Made by a program: the position numbers and the translations under genes
Shown here: one piece after another, positions 1 through 7,371 of the stretch
How positions within the stretch are numbered: position 1 is the stretch's first letter
How the letters are laid out: each line of letters starts with the position of its first letter
NCBI RefSeq assembly: GCF_900111775.1
Contig: NZ_FOJJ01000038.1
Span: forward strand, 1 to 64,000
Origin: Desulfuromonas acetexigens
Lineage (GTDB): Bacteria > Desulfobacterota > Desulfuromonadia > Desulfuromonadales > Trichloromonadaceae
Direction: 5' to 3'
Length of the DNA: 64,000 nucleotides
The notes under the pieces: model-generated
Databases searched by the model: none
The model's input: only the letters and a program-made list of their open reading frames with translations
What the model was told of the DNA's origin: nothing

Positions 1-56
1 TTGGTGTACTTGAAATCGGCAAACAGGCGGTCAAGAAGTTCTTTTTCGATGGCCAT
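1..56 (-). CDS. IS256-family transposase, N-terminal fragment at window edge
   Basis: Only 18 codons of this gene are inside the window. The ATG at 56 follows GAGGAG with six bases between. IS256-family transposases are DDE enzymes of about 400 residues that move their element by copy-out/paste-in. None of the catalytic region is visible here, so whether this copy is intact is unknown. Confidence 0.6.
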   Translation of the reverse strand, partial: MAIEKELLDRLFADFKYT

Positions 57-127
57 TTGGGCTCCTCAGAGGGTGGGGGGCTGGTGTACCCCGGAATGGC
101 CATTTACACAAACTAAATTACACCCTC
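1..127 (-). mobile_element. End of an IS256-family insertion sequence (partial)
   Basis: The first 56 bases encode, on the minus strand, the start of a protein reading MAIEKELLDRLFADFKYT, which resembles the N-terminus of IS256-family transposases. A GAGGAG ribosome-binding site precedes its ATG. Upstream of that start (57-127) lies a non-coding stretch ending in GAGGGTGTAATTTAG read on the minus strand, which I interpret as the terminal inverted repeat. The element runs off the left edge, so the other end and any target duplication cannot be seen. The family call rests on recollection of the N-terminal pattern, not on a search. Confidence 0.65.
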
Positions 128-826
128 CACAGGAATTGAGTGATGTATTGCTCTTGCTATGCTTGTTTTATTCTTCTTTAAAAAGCTATTTCTGGTTGTA
201 ATAAAGTCTGGTTCTCTTCTTGCTTCAACCCATTTCTTTACAATATTTATAAGTTCTTCACTCAAAAGGTGATCTATAAAGTCCACCCTGCAAACAACAG
301 GAGCTAGGTTTAATTCGATATCTTCCATTTCGTCTGGGTCTTTTGAGAACAAGGCTTGCATCATTTGCATTGGATTTAATTTTGATACTATTTTGACGGA
401 TAGTGTGTGTCTTTGTGGTATGGCATAGGTCGGCCATTTTACAAAAAAGTCCCATTTAATGTTAATATGTTCAACTACATCTGGTATATTCCACTTATAT
501 TGCTCGAACTCTTTCCACGTACCAAACGAAACAGACCTATTTGCTTTGTATGAGATGGCAACATTCACCAGTGATACAGGAGTTTGATGCTGAGTGAGCT
601 TTTGCTGAACTAGATCGTTTAATTCACTAATGTCGTTATTGTTAATAACTATTGGTCTTTTAAATAGCTTTGTGTTGCTGTCATGTTTACCTGCCGCTAA
701 ATATAATAATGACTTAAGTGTTTCTTTTGGCATAGACGAAATAATCTTGCCAATTTCTGGAATACCTTTATCGGCGCACACCTCGTTGTCATTTTTTAAA
801 ATTTCGGAATTAACAGTTTCGGTCAT
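113..826 (-). CDS. Hypothetical protein, 3' end cut by the insertion sequence
   Basis: An open frame of 237 codons starting at 826. I do not recognise the family. The protein looks soluble, with no signal peptide or clear membrane segment. Its base composition is much more AT-rich than almost everything else in the window, which suggests recent acquisition. The last residues (EGVI and the TAG stop) are encoded by GAGGGTGTAATTTAG, which I take to be the tip of the insertion sequence. The natural C-terminus has therefore probably been lost and the stop codon supplied by the element. It stands alone, with no operon partner. A role in defence would be a guess and is not supported by any visible motif. 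Confidence 0.6.
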   Translation of the reverse strand: MTETVNSEILKNDNEVCADKGIPEIGKIISSMPKETLKSLLYLAAGKHDSNTKLFKRPIVINNNDISELNDLVQQKLTQHQTPVSLVNVAISYKANRSVSFGTWKEFEQYKWNIPDVVEHINIKWDFFVKWPTYAIPQRHTLSVKIVSKLNPMQMMQALFSKDPDEMEDIELNLAPVVCRVDFIDHLLSEELINIVKKWVEARREPDFITTRNSFLKKNKTSIARAIHHSIPVEGVI

Positions 827-862
827 ATTCTCTCCAAATTTTTAAGCTAACATTGGTGATAT

Positions 863-878
863 GTGGAAAAATTTCCAC
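863..878. promoter_or_regulatory. Inverted repeat, possible operator upstream of 113-826
   Basis: The sequence GTGGAAA-AA-TTTCCAC has two 7-base arms around a 2-base spacer. It lies 37 bases upstream of the start at 826. Further TGGAAA/TTTCCA copies occur around 930-1002. This would suit binding of a dimeric regulator, but no regulator gene is seen next to it. Confidence 0.35.
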
Positions 879-995
879 TTATTTCCTATAGACTGGACAA
901 TTTTCCGTATGTCGACATATTAAATCTGAAACATGGAAATTAAAGTCCGTTTTTATCACTTCGGTATTTTCCATATTTACTCATATTGGTGTCTA

Positions 996-1187
996 ATGGT
1001 GGAAAACACCCCTTCATCTCAACCTAACCCTGACCTCAAGCTGAAAATTCATGCCCGCCCTGCGCTGAACGGCAAGAACAAGACCCTTGCCTTCGATCAT
1101 GACGACGCCAAGGTGAAGGGGTCAAAATTCGCTCAGGCCATCCCCCCAAAAACAAAAAAGCCGCTTTCACCGGCAACTCACCGCTAA
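996..1187 (+). CDS. Small hypothetical ORF (63 aa), doubtful
   Basis: The frame from the ATG at 996 encodes 63 residues rich in lysine and histidine. From about 1030 to 1140 the third codon positions are mostly G or C, as in real genes of this genome, but no Shine-Dalgarno sequence precedes the start. I do not recognise the product. It may be a small gene or the remnant of a larger one in the AT-rich patch. The rest of 827-1363 holds only the inverted repeat and AT-rich DNA. Confidence 0.25.
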   Translation: MVENTPSSQPNPDLKLKIHARPALNGKNKTLAFDHDDAKVKGSKFAQAIPPKTKKPLSPATHR

Positions 1188-1363
1188 AAACGACTTATAT
1201 AACCGCCTTCTCTGCCTGCCCGAACCCATCGGCCATCCTCCTGAAAATCACAACAAAAATAAAAAACTAATGTGACAACTTACCCCTGCCCCCTAGCCAA
1301 AGTCAAATCTTTTGCCCGTCAACGGCAAACCCGCACCCATCCCGTGCCGCGATATTCACATCT

Positions 1364-3625
1364 TCAACTCCCCTCCCCCACCCGAAATCCCGCCACCACC
1401 GCCTGTCCCAGGGCCAGGCCGCCATCATTGGGCGGGACCAGGGAGTGGGTGAAGACTTCGAAGCCTTCGGCTTGCAGCAGGCGCGTTCCCCGTTCGACGA
1501 GATAGAGATTCTGGAAGACCCCGCCGGAAAGGACCACCCGGTTCAGGCCGGTGGCTTCGCGCAGGCGACGGGCGACGGCGGCCATCATCAGAGCCAGGCT
1601 GTTGTGGAAGCGGGCGCTGACGCGGCCGACGGCGACCCCGGCCAGAATCTCGCCGACCAGGGCGCGTACCAGCGGCGCCGGGTCGAAGATCAGTCCGCCC
1701 TCCCCGTCCTCCAAGTCAAAAGGATACTCCCCCTCGTCCGGCTCGATGGCCATTTCCAACTCCAGCGCCGCCTGTCCCTCGTAGCTGACCTTATCACGTA
1801 AACCGACCAGCGCCGCCACGGCATCGAAAAGTCGCCCGCAGCTGGAGGTCAGGGGCGCGTTGATCCCCCGTTCGATCATCTTCAGCAAAATCGTCCGTTC
1901 CCCGGCGGGGATCGCCTTGACTACCGGCAGCGGCGGCAGTTCCGCGCCGAAGGCCTGATGCAAATAGCTCAACGCCATGCGCGCCGGTTCCCGGGTGGCG
2001 GCGTCGCCGCCGGGCATGGGGACGTAGTGGAAATGACCGAGGCGCCGGTAGCCGCCATAGCCGCCGGCGAGGAACTCCCCGCCCCAGATGTGGCCGTCGG
2101 CGCCATAACCGATGCCGTCGAAGATCAGCCCGAGTACCTCACCGGTCAGCCCCTGTTCCGCCATGCAACTGGCAAGATGGGCATGGTGGTGCTGCACCGC
2201 GATCCGGCGCACGCCGGGCAGCGTTTCGGCATAGCGGCTGGAGTCGTAATCGGGGTGGAGATCGTGGGCGACAATTTGCGGATCGACTTCAAAGAGTTTC
2301 TTCAAGTGCTTGATTGTCCGCACGAAAGATTCATGGACTTCGAGATTCTTCAGATCGCCGATATGCTGGCTGAGATAGGCGCGATCCCCCTGGGTCAGGC
2401 AGACGGTGTTCTTCAATTCGGCGCCGACGGCGAGCACGCTCGCTTGCGCGACGGGGAGAAAAACGGCGCGGGGGACATAACCCCGGGAACGGCGCAGCAT
2501 TAGGGGGCGACCGGCCATGACCCGGGCGATGCTGTCGTCGGCGCGGGTGTGAATGGCGCGGTTGTGGACGAGAAAGGCGTCGGCGATCCCCCCGAGCCGA
2601 CTCCGGGCCTCGCCGTCCTCGAAGGCGATGGGCTCATCGGAAAGATTGGCGCTGGTCATCACCAGGGCGGGAAAGTCCCGCAGCAGCAGATGATGCAGGG
2701 GGGTGTAGGGGAGCATGAGGCCGAGATAGCGGTTGCGCGGGGCGATCAGCGGCGACAGGCCGTGGTCCGGACGGGCACGGAGCAGGACGATGGGCCGCTC
2801 CGGCCCTGCGAGCAGACGCCGTTCGGTCTCGTCGAACTCGGCCAGTTCCCTGGCGGCGGCCAGATCCCGGATCATGAGGGCGAAGGGTTTTTCGTCGCGG
2901 GCCTTACGCCGACGCAACTCGGCCACCGCCGCGCCGTTGTCGGCGTCCGCCGCCAGATGGTAGCCCCCCAAGCCCTTGACGGCGAGAATCCCGCCCCGCT
3001 TGAGCCGAGCCACCGCCTCAGCCAGGGGATCGCCCGCGATCGCTTGTCCGTCCCGATCGACCAGGGCCAGGCGCGGCCCGCAGACCGGGCAGGCGTTAGG
3101 CTGGGCGTGAAAGCGCCGGGAGGTCGGATCGCGATATTCTTCCAGACAATCGGGACAGAGGGGGAAATCGACCATGGTCGTGTTCGGCCGATCGTAGGGG
3201 ATGGCGGTGACGATGGTGTAGCGGGGGCCGCAGTTGGTGCAGTTGATGAAGGGATAGAGGTAGCGGCGGTCGGCGGGGTCGAAGAGTTCCCGCAGGCAGT
3301 CGGCGCAGACGTGGGTATCGGGAGCGATCTGGGCGGTCTTTTCCTGGGTGGCGTCGCTGGCAAGAATGGAAAAACCGTTCTCGGCAATCGGCGGTAAGGC
3401 CGAAACCTCGAAGCGGGAGATCGCCGCCAGGGGGGGATGTTCGTCACGTAATCCGTCTAAAAAACGGGCCAGTGACTCCTTTTCCCCTTGCGCCTCGATC
3501 AGCACGCCGCGACTGTCGTTGCGGACCCAGCCGGTCAGCCCGCAACGCCGCGCCAGCTGATAGACGAAGGGGCGGAAACCGACCCCCTGGACAATCCCTT
3601 CGATACGAATCGACCTGCGTTCCAT
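1364..3625 (-). CDS. hypF: Carbamoyltransferase HypF, [NiFe]-hydrogenase maturation
   Basis: HypF uses carbamoyl phosphate and ATP to make the carbamoyl group that becomes the CN ligands of the [NiFe] centre, passing it to HypE in the cytoplasm. From 3625 the protein has 753 residues, the normal family length. It shows an N-terminal acylphosphatase domain (VQGVGFRPFV near residue 12), two CxxC...CxxC zinc-finger-like repeats (CADC/CTNC and CPDC/CPVC), a YrdC-like middle domain and a Kae1-like C-terminal domain with HHHAH. I chose the second of two close ATGs (3631, 3625) because GGGGAG stands eight bases before it; the longer frame to 3730 lacks that support. No other hyp or hydrogenase gene lies in the window. 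Confidence 0.95.
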   Translation of the reverse strand: MERRSIRIEGIVQGVGFRPFVYQLARRCGLTGWVRNDSRGVLIEAQGEKESLARFLDGLRDEHPPLAAISRFEVSALPPIAENGFSILASDATQEKTAQIAPDTHVCADCLRELFDPADRRYLYPFINCTNCGPRYTIVTAIPYDRPNTTMVDFPLCPDCLEEYRDPTSRRFHAQPNACPVCGPRLALVDRDGQAIAGDPLAEAVARLKRGGILAVKGLGGYHLAADADNGAAVAELRRRKARDEKPFALMIRDLAAARELAEFDETERRLLAGPERPIVLLRARPDHGLSPLIAPRNRYLGLMLPYTPLHHLLLRDFPALVMTSANLSDEPIAFEDGEARSRLGGIADAFLVHNRAIHTRADDSIARVMAGRPLMLRRSRGYVPRAVFLPVAQASVLAVGAELKNTVCLTQGDRAYLSQHIGDLKNLEVHESFVRTIKHLKKLFEVDPQIVAHDLHPDYDSSRYAETLPGVRRIAVQHHHAHLASCMAEQGLTGEVLGLIFDGIGYGADGHIWGGEFLAGGYGGYRRLGHFHYVPMPGGDAATREPARMALSYLHQAFGAELPPLPVVKAIPAGERTILLKMIERGINAPLTSSCGRLFDAVAALVGLRDKVSYEGQAALELEMAIEPDEGEYPFDLEDGEGGLIFDPAPLVRALVGEILAGVAVGRVSARFHNSLALMMAAVARRLREATGLNRVVLSGGVFQNLYLVERGTRLLQAEGFEVFTHSLVPPNDGGLALGQAVVAGFRVGEGS

Positions 3626-3875
3626 CGCCATCACTCCCCGGCCCTCGATCCCCGCTCCTGTTCCGCATTCATCACGGGTGCGGACGGCTGTCCGTCGCAC
3701 CACTCTCACGAAATCCCCGGAGATTGTCAAGGTCGGCGAATTCCGAAAAACCGGCGCGCAAAAGGAAGCGGCACAATGAAATCCGCGGTTTCCGGGCTGG
3801 ACACAAATGGGCGTTAATGGGAATAATGGAAGCGACTGATATTTTTCGATGGCTCGTCAAATCAAGGAGATCGGC

Positions 3876-5540
3876 ATGACCTGGACCATGGTGGGGGGAC
3901 TTCTCGGCGGGCTCGGGCTCTTTCTGCTCGGCATGCGCCTGATGACCGACGGCTTCAAGTACGCGGCGGGACGGGCCCTGCGCGGGATTCTCGAGCGCTC
4001 GACCCGCACGCCCCTGCGCGGACTCCTCTCCGGCGCCCTGATTACCGCCCTGGTGCAGGCGTCGGCGATGGTGACGGTGGCGACCATCGGTTTCGTCAAC
4101 GCCGGGCTGATGAGCCTGCGCCAGGCCGTCACCGTGATCTACGGCACCAATATCGGCACGACCATGACCGGCTGGCTGGTGGCGGCGGTCGGTTTCGACT
4201 TCGACATCCAGAAACTGGCCCTGCCCGCCATCGGCATCGGCATGTTTCTGCGGGTCTTTCGCGGGGAATCCCGGGCCGGGCATCTCGGCGAGGCCCTGGC
4301 CGGTTTCGGCCTCTTCTTCAGCGGCCTCGACGTCCTCAAAGGCATCTTCGGCGATCTCGGGCAGAGCCTGCAATTCACCGCGCTTTCCGGGTACGGGCTC
4401 TTCTCCACGGCGGCCTTCGTCGGCGCGGGCTTTCTGCTCACCCTCCTCTTGCAATCGTCGAGCGCCGCCCTCGCCATCGTCCTCACCTCGGCGGCCGGCG
4501 GTGTGCTCGGCGTGACCGACGCCGCGGCGATGGTCATCGGCGCCAATGTCGGCACCACCATCACCGCCTTGCTGGTGGTCCTGGGGGCCACCAGCAGCGC
4601 CAAGCGGGTGGCGGCCGCGCATATCGCCTTCAATCTGATCACCGGGGTGGTGGCCTTCGCCACCCTCCCCCTGATTCTCAAGTTTCTTGATTTTCTCCAA
4701 AACTCCTTCGGCCTGGGCGCCGGGCCGGCGACCGAACTCGCCCTCTTCCACACCCTTTTCAACCTGCTCGGGGTGCTGCTGCTCTGGCCCCTGACCGGAA
4801 CCCTGACGCGACTTCTCGAGACCCGATTTCTGGTGGGGGACGCCGACGAATCCCAGCCGAAATATCTCGACCGGACCCTGACCACGACCCCGGTACTCGC
4901 CCTGCACGCCCTCACCCGAGAACTGGCCCGCCTCGGGAAAATGACCCGGGACCTGGCCCGGGAGGCGATCAGCAGCGAGCGGGTGGCGACGCAAAGCTTC
5001 CAGCAGAAGAGTGAAACCGTCGACCGGCTGGGGGAAGCCATCGGCGACTACAGCAGTCGCATGCAGCAGAGCAATCTGCCGCCGATCCTGGCGGAAGTGC
5101 TGCCCAATGCCCTGCGCGTCTCCCGCTATTACAGTGAAATCGCCGAACTCTCCTTACTCGTCGGCCAGGCCCATCAGCAAGCCAAGGAACTGGAACATGC
5201 GGAAATCCAGACGGCGATCCATGCCTTCAACAGCCGGGTCGTGCGCCTGCTCTCCAGCATCGACGATTACACCCCCGAATATCCAACGGAAGTCTACGAC
5301 GGCGAGATGAAAGAACTGCAGAGCGCCTACCAGAGCCTCAAGAGCCGCCTGCTACGCTCCGGCACCGAAGGGCGTCTGCCGGTGCGGCGTATCGTCGAGC
5401 AACTCGATACCGAAAGCAACATTCGCCGTCTCGCCGAACAAGCCGACAAAGCCGCCCGCTACCTGCAGACCCTGCTCGATTATCTGGAACAAAATGGGGC
5501 GGGAACGAAGGTGACGGAGAGCTCCGCCAAGGCATCCTGA
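3876..5540 (+). CDS. Na/phosphate symporter family protein with PhoU-like C-terminus
   Basis: An inner-membrane protein of 554 residues. The N-terminal two thirds carry two related blocks of hydrophobic helices typical of the NptA/PNaS family, with the repeated Gln-Ser/Thr-type signature (ALVQASAM near residue 60 and LLQSSSAAL near 190). The last 200 residues are polar and helical, like PhoU. The likely role is sodium-coupled phosphate transport or phosphate-level control; substrate is inferred from family. The ATG at 3876 is preceded by AAGGAGA five bases upstream, which favours it over the in-frame ATG at 3849. It is divergent from hypF and appears to be a single-gene unit. Confidence 0.85.
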   Translation: MTWTMVGGLLGGLGLFLLGMRLMTDGFKYAAGRALRGILERSTRTPLRGLLSGALITALVQASAMVTVATIGFVNAGLMSLRQAVTVIYGTNIGTTMTGWLVAAVGFDFDIQKLALPAIGIGMFLRVFRGESRAGHLGEALAGFGLFFSGLDVLKGIFGDLGQSLQFTALSGYGLFSTAAFVGAGFLLTLLLQSSSAALAIVLTSAAGGVLGVTDAAAMVIGANVGTTITALLVVLGATSSAKRVAAAHIAFNLITGVVAFATLPLILKFLDFLQNSFGLGAGPATELALFHTLFNLLGVLLLWPLTGTLTRLLETRFLVGDADESQPKYLDRTLTTTPVLALHALTRELARLGKMTRDLAREAISSERVATQSFQQKSETVDRLGEAIGDYSSRMQQSNLPPILAEVLPNALRVSRYYSEIAELSLLVGQAHQQAKELEHAEIQTAIHAFNSRVVRLLSSIDDYTPEYPTEVYDGEMKELQSAYQSLKSRLLRSGTEGRLPVRRIVEQLDTESNIRRLAEQADKAARYLQTLLDYLEQNGAGTKVTESSAKAS

Positions 5541-5561
5541 AGAAAATTGCCGGGAGAGGAT

Positions 5562-5678
5562 AAAAAACGCCCCGCTTCAAAGGAGGATTGAAACGGGGCC
5601 AAATAGCCCTCGGGGAAAGGGCGAAACTGTTGGGTGACGCGCTGCCCCAGGACCAGGATTAAAATGTCCCGGGGCACT
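5562..5678 (-). ncRNA. Candidate structured small RNA with anti-SD terminator loop
   Basis: Read on the minus strand, three stems follow one another: a 10-bp stem with one G-U pair (5676-5667 with 5652-5643), a GCCCT/AGGGC stem (5622-5618 with 5610-5606), and a terminator stem (5599-5588 with 5580-5569, one mismatch) followed by six U. The terminator loop is UCCUCCU, complementary to a Shine-Dalgarno sequence. Upstream on the same strand are weak promoter-like elements (TTGTCA 5734-5729 with TATCAG 5712-5707, spacing 16). The plus strand has a better promoter match nearby (CTGACA 5728-5733, TATAAT 5750-5755, spacing 16). No convincing protein gene lies here. Transcription is inferred. Confidence 0.4.
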
Positions 5679-5807
5679 TATCTCATTAGCAATAGCGATG
5701 CCAACCCTGATAAATCTTCTCAAAAACCTGACAATCAACTCTAAGTATTTATAATTAGGCGTTTAAATAAGATTTTCAAAAATCCTCCCAGCGACTACCA
5801 CGCCCCC

Positions 5808-5844
5808 AAAAAAACGAAAGGTGGTCATTTTTGGCCACCTTTCG
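5808..5844 (-). terminator. Rho-independent terminator of the response regulator gene
   Basis: A perfect 10-bp stem CGAAAGGTGG/CCACCTTTCG (5815-5824 with 5835-5844) is followed on the minus strand by seven T (5814-5808). It lies about 40 bases after the stop codon of the regulator at 5887. Confidence 0.85.
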
Positions 5845-5886
5845 CACCCCATCGGGTAAATTTTAACCACTTTTGCCCTTCATCCC

Positions 5887-7269
5887 TCAATCGGGAGCGG
5901 CCAGCCGGTATTTTTCCAGTTTGTAGCGCAACGTCCCCCGCGCCACGTTGAGCAGCCGCGCCGTCTTCGCCACGTTGCCACCGGTGATGGTCAGGGCCTT
6001 GCCGATCAGCTCCCGCTCCAGGTTTTCCACCAACTTCTCCAGATCGATCCCCGCCGGCGGTATCTCCGAAGGAATCCCTTCGGCGCGACGCGGGGCATCC
6101 CCGAAAATCTCCTTGGGCAAGCCTTCGGGACGGATAACCTCGTCCTGGTACATGATGCAGATTCGTTCGACCAGATTGCGCAGCTCCCGCACATTCCCCG
6201 GCCAATGATAGCGCATCAGCAGGTCGAGAGCATCGCGGGAGACTTCGCGGATATTCTTGTGGAATTCGCGACTGAACCGCTTGAGGAAATGATCGAGCAG
6301 CGGCGGAATGTCCTCCCGCCGCTCACGCAACGGAGGCAAGTGGATAGGGAAGACGTTGAGCCGGTAGTAAAGATCCTCGCGAAATTCCCGGGCGGCGATG
6401 GCGCCCTTCAGGTCGCGGTTGGTGGCAGCCACCACCCGCGCGTCGATATCGATGTTGCGGGTCCCGCCGAGGCGGCGGATGCGGCGATCTTCCAGCACCC
6501 GCAGCAGCTTGACCTGCAGGCCCATATCCATTTCGCCGATCTCGTCGAGAAAGATCGTCCCCCCCGACGCCTCCTCGAAGAGCCCGATCTTGCGCGTCTT
6601 GGCATCGGTGAAGGCGCCGCGTTCGTGGCCGAAGAGCTCGGTTTCGAGAAGATTGAAGGGAAGCGAGCCGCAGTTGATCTCCACGAAGGGGCGTTCCTTG
6701 CGCCGGGAAAGATCGTGCACGGCCCGCGCCACCAGTTCCTTGCCGGTGCCGCTTTCGCCGGTGATGAGGACGGTGGCGGTCTCGTGCTTGGCCACCTCCC
6801 GCACCTGATGATAGACCTGGAGCATGGCCGGACTCGTCCCGATCATTTCCAGATCGGCGGGCGGGGCCTTGCTCTCCCGCCGCAGATGGCGTACCTCGCG
6901 ACGCAGGCTGCGGGTCTCCAGCGCCAGCTTGACGATCAGGCGGATGGCGTCGGCCTTGAAGGGTTTTTTGATGTAGTCGTACGCCCCCATTTTCAACGCT
7001 TCGACGGCACTTTCCACGGTCCCGTAGCCGGTGATGATGATGACCAGCAGCTCGGGATCGATGTCGCGCAGGGCAGCCAGCACCTCCAGGCCGCTGCGAG
7101 GGCCGAGATTGAGATCGAGCAGCACCAGATCGACCTCAGCCTCGCTCACCTGGCGCAGCGCCTCATCCCCATCGGCAGCGGAGAGGGGACGATAGCCGTC
7201 CTCGGCGAGAATCCGTTCGAGATTTTCGCGGATAAAGGCTTCGTCGTCGACGATGAGAATTCTTTCCAT
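5887..7269 (-). CDS. NtrC-family sigma-54-dependent response regulator
   Basis: A three-domain transcription activator of 460 residues. The receiver domain has the acidic pair D8/D9, phospho-acceptor D52 and K102. The AAA+ domain has Walker A GESGTGKE (171-178) and the sigma-54 contact loop in the variant form GAFTDA (218-223) instead of GAFTGA, a substitution I recall from other regulators of this type. The C-terminus carries a Fis-like helix-turn-helix (NVAKTARLLNVARGTLRYKL). It is the partner of the kinase encoded just upstream (7372-9879) on the same strand, about 100 bases away. A 16-bp inverted repeat lies on each side of the gene and could be its own binding site. Target genes are unknown. 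Confidence 0.93.
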   Translation of the reverse strand: MERILIVDDEAFIRENLERILAEDGYRPLSAADGDEALRQVSEAEVDLVLLDLNLGPRSGLEVLAALRDIDPELLVIIITGYGTVESAVEALKMGAYDYIKKPFKADAIRLIVKLALETRSLRREVRHLRRESKAPPADLEMIGTSPAMLQVYHQVREVAKHETATVLITGESGTGKELVARAVHDLSRRKERPFVEINCGSLPFNLLETELFGHERGAFTDAKTRKIGLFEEASGGTIFLDEIGEMDMGLQVKLLRVLEDRRIRRLGGTRNIDIDARVVAATNRDLKGAIAAREFREDLYYRLNVFPIHLPPLRERREDIPPLLDHFLKRFSREFHKNIREVSRDALDLLMRYHWPGNVRELRNLVERICIMYQDEVIRPEGLPKEIFGDAPRRAEGIPSEIPPAGIDLEKLVENLERELIGKALTITGGNVAKTARLLNVARGTLRYKLEKYRLAAPD

Positions 7270-7346
7270 GTAACCTCGCTTGGTGGAGCCGTAAAAAAGG
7301 AAAGCTGGAATTTAACCGGGGAACCCTGGCGAAGGCAACGGCAAAA

Positions 7347-7362
7347 TGGCCAATTTTGGCCA
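7347..7362. promoter_or_regulatory. Inverted repeat between kinase and regulator genes
   Basis: TGGCCAA-TT-TTGGCCA lies in the gap between the kinase stop (7372) and the regulator start (7269). A near copy, TGGTCATTTTTGGCCA (14 of 16 identical), sits at 5822-5837 inside the downstream terminator. It may be an operator, or a weak attenuating hairpin. Confidence 0.35.
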
Positions 7363-7371
7363 GAAGAAAAA

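Noticed and set aside
5480-5677. A 65-codon minus-strand frame from 5677
   Set aside because: It runs through the terminator hairpin and into the end of the symporter gene on the opposite strand, and it lacks a good ribosome-binding site. The stems explain the region better.
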